From CAYJWL01 sp964373855 (GTDB lineage Bacteria > Patescibacteriota > Andersenbacteria > UBA10190): a stretch of DNA of 15,072 nucleotides. The stretch spans positions 1-15,072 of the forward strand of contig CAYJWL010000020.1 in NCBI GenBank assembly GCA_964373855.1. The letters are read 5' to 3'. Positions 6,693-12,480 of this stretch are shown here, piece by piece; positions within the stretch are counted from its first letter, which is position 1, and every line of letters starts with the position of its first letter. The notes beneath the pieces are model-generated. The model did not search any database. It saw only the letters and a program-made list of their open reading frames with translations, and was not told the DNA's origin. Position numbers and translations under genes: made by a program.

Positions 6693-7019
6693 TTATTGAT
6701 CAGTCTTGTTCGCTTCCGGTGGCGCTTGTCCAGCCGCGGCCGCGGCTTCTGCTTCGCGCTGGAGCCGGCCGCCGTGACGGACAAACTTACGCGTTGGCGC
6801 AAATTCACCCAGCTTATGGCCCACCATGTCTTCAGAGACAACAACTTGCACATGTGCCCGTCCGTTGTGGACGCCAAAACGAAAACCTACCATCTCCGGA
6901 GAAATGGTTGAACGCCGCGACCAGGTTTTAATTACCGTTCGGTCCCCGGCCGGCAAGCGTTTTACTTTCTCCAGCAGCTTGGGATCTACATACGGCCCCT
7001 TTTTCAATGACCGGCTCAT
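6693..7019 (-). CDS. rpsS: 30S ribosomal protein uS19
   Basis: uS19 lies in the 30S head, contacts uS13 and takes part in A-site and intersubunit contacts. The product is 108 residues. Family signatures are MSRSLKKGPYVDPKLLEKV at the N-terminus, then IKTWSRRSTI, and GHKLGEFAPTRKF near the C-terminus. ATG 7019 is the canonical MSRSLKKGP start; the frame is open upstream to 7151, but that part overlaps rplB and has no family similarity. A C-terminal Ala-rich tail of about 16-20 residues (AEAAAAAGQAPPEANKTDQ) exceeds the usual 92-93 residues. It ends 7 bases before the rplV start. Confidence 0.97.
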   Translation of the reverse strand: MSRSLKKGPYVDPKLLEKVKRLPAGDRTVIKTWSRRSTISPEMVGFRFGVHNGRAHVQVVVSEDMVGHKLGEFAPTRKFVRHGGRLQREAEAAAAAGQAPPEANKTDQ

Positions 7020-7051
7020 AGTACTCAAAAAATTCCTTACTTTAAAAATAA

Positions 7052-7897
7052 TTATTTCTTGCGCTTCTTCTTTTTTCGCCTCTCTAAAATCAAGTGGTTC
7101 GAATACTTGCCCGGGCGGCGCGTTTTCACCCCCAGCGCGTGCTTGCCCCATTTTGTTTTGGGATACTTTAATCCAATCGGCTGCAAGCCTTCACCTCCAC
7201 CATGAGGATGGTCAACTGGATTCATGGCTTTCCCGCGCACCTGTGGGCGCAACCCCATCCGTCGCATCCGGCCAGCGGAGCCAAAGCGCACCAAGCGCCA
7301 ATCAGCGTTGCTAACCTTGCCCACTGTGGCATAAGAGTTCTTTGGAATCAAGCGTATTTCACCGGACGGCATCTTCAGTTGGGCGTAGTTGCCTTGCGTA
7401 TCCATGAGAATGCCGTATGATCCAGCCGACCGAAGCAGCCGCCCGCCCCGATCTGGCTGAAGTTCAACATTGAATACCGCTAAGCCGGGCGTTACGTGCT
7501 GTAGCTGCAAGCGATTGCCGTCTTTCTCCGGCGCCTCCTCGTCGGCTATAAATTCATCCCCTGCCTTGGCTCCTTCCCAAGCCAGGACATAGCGGCGCTC
7601 CCCGTCGCGGTACAGCACCAGCGCCAGATGGGCCGACCGATTAGGATCATATTCGACACGCTCAACTTTCGCGCTAATGCCTTTTTTATCCTGCCCAAAA
7701 TCAACCAGCCGTAACAGGTGTTTGGCGCCGCCGCCGCGGTGGCGGGTTGTGATCTTGCCTTCTGACCCCCGGCCGGATGTTCGCTTGCCGGAAGCCGTGA
7801 GCGGCTTATAGGGCTGGCCGCGGTGGATACCGGAACGGTCAATGATGGAAGCTTGCCGGCGAGCTGCTCTATTCTTTTTGTAGATTTTAACAGGCAT
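7052..7897 (-). CDS. rplB: 50S ribosomal protein uL2
   Basis: uL2 is one of the most conserved proteins of the 50S and is needed for subunit joining and peptidyl-transferase activity. The 281-residue length is normal. Visible landmarks: SGRGSEGKITTRHRGGG (41-57), RSAGSYGILM (156-165), the invariant MNPVDHPHGGGEG (225-237, including the histidine implicated in activity), and a C-terminal basic run RRKKKKRKK. The ATG at 7897 gives the expected MPVKIYKK start. It lies 23 bases after rplW and 32 bases before rpsS, with no clear Shine-Dalgarno sequence. Confidence 0.98.
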   Translation of the reverse strand: MPVKIYKKNRAARRQASIIDRSGIHRGQPYKPLTASGKRTSGRGSEGKITTRHRGGGAKHLLRLVDFGQDKKGISAKVERVEYDPNRSAHLALVLYRDGERRYVLAWEGAKAGDEFIADEEAPEKDGNRLQLQHVTPGLAVFNVELQPDRGGRLLRSAGSYGILMDTQGNYAQLKMPSGEIRLIPKNSYATVGKVSNADWRLVRFGSAGRMRRMGLRPQVRGKAMNPVDHPHGGGEGLQPIGLKYPKTKWGKHALGVKTRRPGKYSNHLILERRKKKKRKK

Positions 7898-7920
7898 ACA
7901 TTATCAAAAAATTCATCGGG

Positions 7921-8355
7921 TTAAGGCCCGGCGGCGATTGGCTGCACATCCGCCACTGTCACGTACACTTTTTTCCAGGCGTTGGTTCGACCCCAGGTAG
8001 CACCGCGACGGCGGGTCTTTGGCGCAAATGTCGCCGTGCGGATGCTAAGAACTTTGGCGCCATACCGGTCAGTCACAGCCTGTTGAATCTCTCTTTTAGT
8101 TGCGGCTACGTTGACACGGAAAACAACCGTGTTCTTTTCCTGCAACCGCATGCTGCGCTCTGATAACATTAGCTGCAAACCAATTTGGCCTGCCAAGATT
8201 GACTGAATGTGCGGTGCCTGCTTGTTTTTGGCACCACGGCCGGCCGCCTCGGAGCTTTGTTCGCGCGGGACAGATTTGGCTGCAGCCGTTTGTTTCTTGC
8301 TGCCAAGCGTGCGATCGCGCCTAAATATTTTCTTGGCCATTGTTAGTAATGACAT
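7921..8355 (-). CDS. rplW: 50S ribosomal protein uL23, N-terminally extended
   Basis: uL23 sits at the exit of the peptide tunnel and docks trigger factor and SRP. The core is at the C-terminal side: LMLSERS (the VTEKS position), then KNTVVFRVNVAATKREIQQAV, a basic loop (PKTRRRGATWGRTNAWKK) and VYVTV. The protein is 144 residues from ATG 8355, or 139 from ATG 8340 (MAKKIFRRD); neither start has a Shine-Dalgarno sequence. Usual uL23 is about 95-100 residues, so some 40-50 basic, Ala/Gln-rich residues precede the core. Whether this tail binds rRNA or a nascent-chain factor cannot be told from sequence. Confidence 0.93.
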   Translation of the reverse strand: MSLLTMAKKIFRRDRTLGSKKQTAAAKSVPREQSSEAAGRGAKNKQAPHIQSILAGQIGLQLMLSERSMRLQEKNTVVFRVNVAATKREIQQAVTDRYGAKVLSIRTATFAPKTRRRGATWGRTNAWKKVYVTVADVQPIAAGP

Positions 8356-8370
8356 AGGCTTAGACTGCTG

Positions 8371-9048
8371 TTAGGTTGCTTGGGAAACGGCCGCCACGGG
8401 AGCACAGCGGACAGCTAGCGTTTTGAGCGCCGCATCATCTAACCACACCTGTTGCGCTTCGATTATCTCCTGAACAGTAACCCGATAAGCGTCGCGGACT
8501 CTGATGCCGGGCAAGTTTCTCGCAGACTGCCGCAACCGGCGGTGCGAGCTATCAACAACTATAAGCAAACCATGCCGCCCCCCGAGTGCCTTTGCTACCT
8601 CTTTGGTTTTGACCGGAATCTCCCGCTTAAATGTAACAACAACCAGACTGTCGTCGCGCAGATGATGATGAAGACTGCCGCTCAAGGCCAGGCGGCGCTC
8701 CTTCAATGGTGAAGATGTAATCCGCTCGCGGCGCGCGCGTGGTCCAAATGTTATTCCGCCGCCGACCCAAAGAGGAGAGCGGATGGAACCATGGCGTGAG
8801 CGGCCTGTGCCTTTTTGCTTCCATGGCTTGGCCCCGCCGCCCCTTACTTCGCTTCGATCCTTGGTGTGGGCGCGGCGTATGCGCAGGCGGCGGCGCTGAA
8901 CATGGACAGTCTGCGCGATGAGGCGTGCCGAGGCTGCCTGCAAAAACGCTGGTGCCGCTATCTTTGACTGCCCGCTTTCGCCGAACACAAGCGCCGGAAC
9001 TTGTTCCTGCTTTACAGTCGCGCCCTTTTTTACCACTACCTTTACCAT
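8371..9048 (-). CDS. rplD: 50S ribosomal protein uL4
   Basis: uL4 binds 23S rRNA domain I and its extended loop lines the peptide exit tunnel; in some bacteria it represses the S10 operon. The 225-residue product has the loop signature EVRGGGAKPWKQKGTGRSRHG and then SPLWVGGGITFGP. The C-terminal half ends in the usual Rossmann-like part (GLLIVVDSS, LPGIRVRDAY). I chose ATG 9048 (MVKVVVKKG): the open frame extends upstream to 9129, but those 27 residues lie inside rplC and do not resemble the family. Gap to rplC is 16 bases and to rplW 15. Confidence 0.97.
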   Translation of the reverse strand: MVKVVVKKGATVKQEQVPALVFGESGQSKIAAPAFLQAASARLIAQTVHVQRRRLRIRRAHTKDRSEVRGGGAKPWKQKGTGRSRHGSIRSPLWVGGGITFGPRARRERITSSPLKERRLALSGSLHHHLRDDSLVVVTFKREIPVKTKEVAKALGGRHGLLIVVDSSHRRLRQSARNLPGIRVRDAYRVTVQEIIEAQQVWLDDAALKTLAVRCAPVAAVSQAT

Positions 9049-9064
9049 AGATATACGCTCGGTA

Positions 9065-9691
9065 TTAATTCTCGCAGCGGATTTCAACGACGCTTCCCTT
9101 GACTCCGGGGATAGCTCCCTTGATAGCAATCAAGCTTTTTGCCCGGTCGATTGACATCACTGCCAGATTTTTCACCGTCACTCGATCATGGCCCATTCTT
9201 CCAGCCATTTTTTTCCCTTTTAAAACATGTTGTGGAAAGCGGGTGCCAATTGAACCCGGACGACGCAACACGTGCCGATGGCCGTGGCTGGCCGGACCGC
9301 CCTTAAAATGATGCCGCTTAACGACACCGGCAAATCCTTTGCCTTTTGAAGTACCAACGACATCAACGATATCGCCGGCCGTAAACTGTTCAACGCCAAG
9401 GGCTACAACGTCTTGTGGCCATGATCCCTTGAACTCGCGCCGCGCGATAAAAAGTTTTTTTAGTTGGTTCGGTCGCGGCTGTGGCGCAGCCTTATCGCTG
9501 CTGCGTGCAGGCATCTTCTGATTGCCGCTTCTGGGCAGGGCGAGCTGAATGGCATCATAGCCATCCTTATCACGGCTGCGCCGCAACATCACCACGTTTG
9601 ACGTGGCGATAATAAGAGTCACCGGAACAGCCTCTCCGCCCTCGGAGAAAACCTGCGACATTCCAATTTTTTGACCAAGTAGAGCTTTCAT
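9065..9691 (-). CDS. rplC: 50S ribosomal protein uL3
   Basis: uL3 is an early-assembly protein of the 50S subunit whose loop reaches toward the peptidyl-transferase centre. At 208 residues it has normal length. It opens with the family's MKALLGQKIGMSQVF and carries the conserved block GTSKGKGFAGVVKRHHFKGG followed by SHGHR and RRPGSIGTR. The C-terminal half shows GRMGHDRVTVKNL and AIPGVKGSVVEI. The ATG at 9691 is fixed by this N-terminus, though no Shine-Dalgarno sequence precedes it. It is the first gene after the 365-base gap and is followed by rplD after 16 bases. Confidence 0.98.
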   Translation of the reverse strand: MKALLGQKIGMSQVFSEGGEAVPVTLIIATSNVVMLRRSRDKDGYDAIQLALPRSGNQKMPARSSDKAAPQPRPNQLKKLFIARREFKGSWPQDVVALGVEQFTAGDIVDVVGTSKGKGFAGVVKRHHFKGGPASHGHRHVLRRPGSIGTRFPQHVLKGKKMAGRMGHDRVTVKNLAVMSIDRAKSLIAIKGAIPGVKGSVVEIRCEN

Positions 9692-9860
9692 GGTGCGGCG
9701 GGGAAGCGGAGCCGGATGCCGGTAGCCAGTACGTGCCTGTCATGGGACACTGCTCGCGGCAATTGGCTCGTTCACCTTCTATAAAATAAGAAACCTCTCT
9801 CACGAAGGTTTACCGTTAAGATTGAGCCTGCTTTCCTTTTCTCTTTATGTGGTGCAGGTA
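9692..9860 (-). promoter_or_regulatory. Candidate structured 5' leader of rplC
   Basis: Between the promoter and the rplC ATG there is no credible gene. Two structures are visible in the minus-strand RNA. First, aaacct/aggttt (9791-9796/9806-9811) is a 6-bp hairpin followed by CTTATTTTAT, which resembles a weak attenuator. Second, a nested hairpin at 9724-9768 combines agcca/tggct, gcc/ggc and tgtc/gaca with a ccat-type loop. Known S10 leaders of gamma-proteobacteria bind uL4 to control the operon; here rplD lies downstream, so similar feedback is possible. That is inference only, since no homologous leader motif was recognised. Confidence 0.35.
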
Positions 9861-9866
9861 GTCATT

Positions 9867-9895
9867 AATATAAGAGAATCCGCAGAAAATGTCTA
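9867..9895 (-). promoter_or_regulatory. Sigma70-like promoter for rplC and the downstream S10/spc genes
   Basis: On the minus strand TAGACA (9890-9895, 5 of 6 to TTGACA) and TATATT (9867-9872, 5 of 6 to TATAAT) are separated by exactly 17 bases. It is the best promoter match I found in the window and lies in the middle of its longest gene-free gap. Transcription would start near 9860 and give a leader of about 168 bases before rplC. Confidence 0.6.
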
Positions 9896-9977
9896 GTAAG
9901 GTGGCCGCTAAGGGCTTGACTTTAGGGGGCTCACACAGTGATAGACATACCTCGCAGGCACATTCTGTTCGCTCATT

Positions 9978-10020
9978 CTCCAGCCTTCGCCAAGGCTACG
10001 GCTGGCAGGTGCGCCGCCTG
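9978..10020. repeat. Short GC-rich palindromic repeat after rpsJ
   Basis: Nested inverted repeats follow the rpsJ stop codon: ccagcc (9980-9985) pairs with ggctgg (10000-10005), and alternatively agcctt (9982-9987) pairs with aaggct (9992-9997) around a cgcc loop. A further caggt...cctg pair lies at 10007-10019. No U tract follows on either strand, so it is not a standard terminator. From memory, similar agccttcgccaaggctacggc-type palindromes are scattered through many CPR genomes, which would make it a REP-like dispersed repeat. The alternative is a 3' hairpin that stabilises rpsJ mRNA. Confidence 0.5.
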
Positions 10021-10056
10021 AGACGAATATTAACCGCCGACAGCTATTGCTATGGC

Positions 10057-10404
10057 TCAGCCTGTCTTCATGCTGACATCAACGCCAGCCGGAAGATTCA
10101 GCGACATCAGCGTATCAACAGTTCTTGGTGTAGCTTCAATAATATCGATCAGCCGGTTATGCACGCGAATCTCATATTGATCGCGGGCATTTTTGTGCAC
10201 AAACGTTGAACGGTTGACCGTGTACTTCTTCTTCCGCGTCGGCAGCGGGGTCGGCCCGGCAACTTTAGCGCCGTCACGTTCAACCGCTTCTACAATCTGC
10301 TTAGCTGACTGATCAACCAGCTTATGATCGTAGGCCTTAAGTTTTATTCTAATCCGCGGAGTTGCCGGCGTCTGTGTTTCTTCCTGCTTTTCATCCGCTG
10401 TCAT
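10057..10404 (-). CDS. rpsJ: 30S ribosomal protein uS10
   Basis: uS10 sits in the 30S head and, in other bacteria, also pairs with NusB in transcription antitermination. The core shows RIRIKLKAYDHKLVDQSA near the N-terminus, then STFVHKNARDQYEIR and RLIDIIEATPRTVDTLM. Starting at the ATG 10404 gives 115 residues, with about 14 polar extra residues (MTADEKQEETQTPA) before the core; family members are about 102-105. A TTG directly upstream (10407) is also in frame but less likely. It ends in TGA, which shows that TGA is a stop here. It opens the S10 gene set but is separated from rplC by 365 bases holding a separate promoter. Confidence 0.97.
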   Translation of the reverse strand: MTADEKQEETQTPATPRIRIKLKAYDHKLVDQSAKQIVEAVERDGAKVAGPTPLPTRKKKYTVNRSTFVHKNARDQYEIRVHNRLIDIIEATPRTVDTLMSLNLPAGVDVSMKTG

Positions 10405-10435
10405 CAAAGTACAAGTTACTGATTACAACCAACAG

Positions 10436-11629
10436 CTATTCTAATATCTTTGTAACAACGCCGGCACCAACGGTGCGGCCGCCTTCGCGAATCGCAAAGC
10501 GCATGCCGTCTTCCATGGCAACGGGAGCACCAAGGGCAACTTTCAGGCTCACGGTATCACCAGGCATCACCATTTCGGCCCCTTCGGGCAACTGAACTTC
10601 GCCGGTAACATCAGTAGTTCGAACATAGAATTGCGGTTTGTACCCCTTAAAGAAAGGAGTATGCCGGCCGCCTTCATCCTTAGTCAGAATATACACTTCA
10701 GCTTCAAACTTCGTGTGCGGTGTGATTGAACCGGGCACAGCCACAACCTGTCCGCGTTCAACATCTTCTTTCTTAAGCCCGCGCAGCAAGAGACCCGCGT
10801 TATCACCCGCCTGACCTTCGTCAAGCTGCTTGTTGAACATTTCAATACCAGTCACAACAGTTTTTTGTGTCGGACGAATTCCAACTATGGCCACTTCGTC
10901 GTTCACTTTTACTTTGCCGCGCTCGATACGGCCAGTCACCACGGTGCCGCGCCCTTCAATTGAGAAGACATCTTCAATCGGCATGAGCAAAGGCTTGGCG
11001 ACATCACGCACGGGTTCCGGAATGGCTTCATCCAGAGCGGTTATTAGATCAACAATCGGCTTGGCCATCTCATCGTCCGGCGTCTTGGCATCAAGCGCCT
11101 TGAGAGCGGATCCGCGGATAACCGGCACAGCCTTACCATCGAACTCGTACTTTGTTAGAAGCTCGCGTACTTCCTCTTCAACCAAATCAACCAGCTCCGC
11201 GTCATCAACCTGATCAACTTTATTGAGAAAGACAATAATGGCCGGGACTCCCACCTGGCGGGCCAGCAGAATGTGTTCGCGTGTCTGCGGCATTGGACCA
11301 TCAGTGGCGGAAACAACCAGGATAGCGCCGTCCATCTGGGCAGCGCCCGTGATCATGTTCTTGATGTAGTCAGCATGTCCGGGACAGTCAACATGCGCAT
11401 AGTGGCGCTTGTCAGATTCATATTCGCAATGAGTTGTGGAAATAGTAATGCCGCGTTCTTTTTCTTCTGGTGCGCTGTCAATCTCATCCACAGTCATCAC
11501 TTTTTTGGCTCCCCCCTTCATGCCCATCACATGCAAAATCGCAGCCGTCAGCGTCGTCTTGCCGTGGTCGACGTGGCCGATGGTTCCGACGTTCACGTGC
11601 GGTTTTGTTCGCTCAAACTTCTCTGCCAT
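10436..11629 (-). CDS. tuf: Translation elongation factor Tu (EF-Tu)
   Basis: EF-Tu is the GTPase that brings aminoacyl-tRNA to the ribosomal A site. The 397-residue length is typical. Motifs: G1 GHVDHGKT (18-25), G2 RGITI (59-63), G3 DCPGH (81-85), G4 NKVD (136-139), G5 SALK (174-177). Domains II and III follow, with GRGTVVTGRIERG and the C-terminal REGGRTVGAGVV that closes most EF-Tu proteins. The catalytic histidine of the PGHAD motif is present. The ATG at 11629 starts MAEKFERTKPHVNVGTIGH, the family's standard N-terminus. It ends 31 bases before rpsJ, linking the str and S10 gene groups. A candidate promoter upstream may allow extra expression. Confidence 0.99.
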   Translation of the reverse strand: MAEKFERTKPHVNVGTIGHVDHGKTTLTAAILHVMGMKGGAKKVMTVDEIDSAPEEKERGITISTTHCEYESDKRHYAHVDCPGHADYIKNMITGAAQMDGAILVVSATDGPMPQTREHILLARQVGVPAIIVFLNKVDQVDDAELVDLVEEEVRELLTKYEFDGKAVPVIRGSALKALDAKTPDDEMAKPIVDLITALDEAIPEPVRDVAKPLLMPIEDVFSIEGRGTVVTGRIERGKVKVNDEVAIVGIRPTQKTVVTGIEMFNKQLDEGQAGDNAGLLLRGLKKEDVERGQVVAVPGSITPHTKFEAEVYILTKDEGGRHTPFFKGYKPQFYVRTTDVTGEVQLPEGAEMVMPGDTVSLKVALGAPVAMEDGMRFAIREGGRTVGAGVVTKILE

Positions 11630-11704
11630 AGTTCTTACCCTACTAAAAATAAATAAAACTCACAAGCACCCCTCCCCTATAGGCTAATACAATGTGTACC
11701 ACAG

Positions 11705-11733
11705 AGATTAGAAAATGCAAAGAGAGATGTCAA
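11705..11733 (-). promoter_or_regulatory. Candidate sigma70-type promoter for tuf
   Basis: On the minus strand a perfect -35 TTGACA (11728-11733) is followed either by TCTAAT (11707-11712, 15-base spacer, 5 of 6 to TATAAT) or by TAATCT (11705-11710, 17-base spacer, 3 of 6). It lies in the 132-base gap before tuf and would give a leader of roughly 70 bases. The leader contains a T-rich run and AGTAGGG (11638-11644) 8 bases before the tuf ATG, one of the few Shine-Dalgarno-like sequences in the window. The element is plausible because EF-Tu is needed in excess over other operon products. Confidence 0.45.
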
Positions 11734-11761
11734 ATGCGGCCCGCCGGCATAGAAGCCAGAT

Positions 11762-12199
11762 TCACTCCTGCAATTCCGGCGGCAGGTCTCCTTTTATCGG
11801 CTCAAAACGAACTCGAACGGGGGGAGGTGTCGGGCGATCCGGCGCAAGCTTCCTATGCTCTCCCAAACCCAAGTCATCAAAGGAGCGCTCATCATCAGCC
11901 CAGTGACTGATCGCGATGTCGCGATTGATGCGCTGGAGCACCTCATCATCTAAGTCCATCGGAACGTTTCGGCGTACCGCTCGAGCCACCGCATCGGCTG
12001 CCGGCAGTGCCAGTTGCTTGTCTGTTCCCTCTGTCCGCTTGCGCCAGCCAACGAAATCCTGCTGGCGGGCAATGACGAACTGCTCTCCGTCTTCGTCCGT
12101 GAAGGTAAAGTGCCCGCCCAATTGCTTAAGCACGCGCAGGACCGGAGCAAAAGCACCCCGCAGCGTTTGTCCTGTTTGCATGTCGTTGGCAGACATCAT
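11762..12199 (-). CDS. Uncharacterised 145-residue protein between fusA and tuf
   Basis: I do not recognise this protein. It is 145 residues, soluble-looking, with no signal peptide or membrane segment. Residues about 15-50 read as a helix (APVLRVLKQLGG), a beta hairpin (HFTFTDEDGEQFVIA) and then QQDFVGW. This loosely recalls the N-terminal half of Phd/YefM-type antitoxins, but the match is weak and no toxin gene is adjacent. The middle is charged and helical (DLDDEVLQRINRDIAISHW); the C-terminus is proline-rich and ends in FEPIKGDLPPELQE. The start has two ATGs in tandem (12199 and 12196); an AGG sits in the loop of a small hairpin, 5 bases before the first. Strand and composition match its neighbours, and it interrupts the usual fusA-tuf pair. 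A real gene is likely because it is a long unbroken frame on the operon strand. Confidence 0.75.
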   Translation of the reverse strand: MMSANDMQTGQTLRGAFAPVLRVLKQLGGHFTFTDEDGEQFVIARQQDFVGWRKRTEGTDKQLALPAADAVARAVRRNVPMDLDDEVLQRINRDIAISHWADDERSFDDLGLGEHRKLAPDRPTPPPVRVRFEPIKGDLPPELQE

Positions 12200-12478
12200 T
12201 TCAGCCTACTGAAGCTGTGAGCAAGACACAAGGGCGGGTGGATGTGCGGGAATTGACTCTTTGATACGCACTTGAGAGTCAATCTGAGCAAGCTCTGGCT
12301 TTTAAGCCGGAGTGCGCTGAAGATTGACAGTGTATACTCGGAAGTTCAGGCTTATGAATGCTGTCCGATATTGAGTGGCGCCTGTTCTCTGACCAATCTG
12401 CAGACCGATCAGTAGTTACTGCGCCCCGTGACATTCTGGCACAGTCAAACCAGCCATGACCTCCCGTCATGGCTTTTT
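12200..12478. other. Gene-free structured region; candidate small RNA or 5' leader of the unknown gene
   Basis: No protein gene is credible here, but inverted repeats are dense. (1) 12252-12260 pairs perfectly with 12275-12283 (9 bp), and its loop segment cgcac (12267-12271) is complementary to gtgcg at 12244-12248, giving an H-type pseudoknot candidate. (2) 12293-12312 forms a hairpin of about 8 bp. (3) 12389-12412 forms a 10-bp hairpin on the minus-strand RNA using three G-U pairs; these become C-A mismatches on the plus strand. It is enclosed by 12377-12381 with 12421-12425. (4) ttcag/ctgaa (12200-12204/12209-12213) abuts the start of the next gene. The G-U pattern in (3) favours a minus-strand leader, while the terminator at 12452-12480 and one G-U pair in (2) favour a plus-strand RNA. 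It matches no RNA family I recognise; tmRNA, RNase P RNA, SRP RNA and tRNA hallmarks are absent. Confidence 0.4.
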
Positions 12479-12480
12479 TT
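12452..12480 (+). terminator. Intrinsic terminator reading on the plus strand, at the 3' end of fusA
   Basis: A perfect 9-bp stem, agccatgac (12452-12460) with gtcatggct (12466-12474), has a 5-base loop and runs directly into a T tract (12474-12480) on the plus strand. On the minus strand the hairpin follows the fusA stop at once, but what follows it (ggtttgactg) is a poor U tract. By shape it would stop plus-strand transcripts, yet no plus-strand gene lies upstream. It may end a small RNA from 12200-12450, block antisense transcription into fusA, or act weakly in both directions or as a 3' stabiliser of fusA mRNA. Confidence 0.6.

Noticed and set aside
6686..6877. Upstream extension of rplV inside rpsS
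   Set aside because: The frame is open but the residues do not resemble uL22, and the ATG at 6685 gives the standard N-terminus.
9889..10209. Plus-strand open frame of 106 residues across the rpsJ 3' end and the gap
   Set aside because: It overlaps rpsJ antisense, has no family similarity, and its middle is a translation of the palindromic repeat.
12325..12360. Plus-strand promoter at the perfect TTGACA (12325-12330)
   Set aside because: No -10-like hexamer at 15-19 bases; TATACT is too close and TATGAA too far.
12200..12478. tRNA, tmRNA, RNase P RNA or SRP RNA gene
   Set aside because: No T-arm motif, no CCA-ended acceptor stem and none of the conserved RNase P or SRP core sequences were found on either strand.
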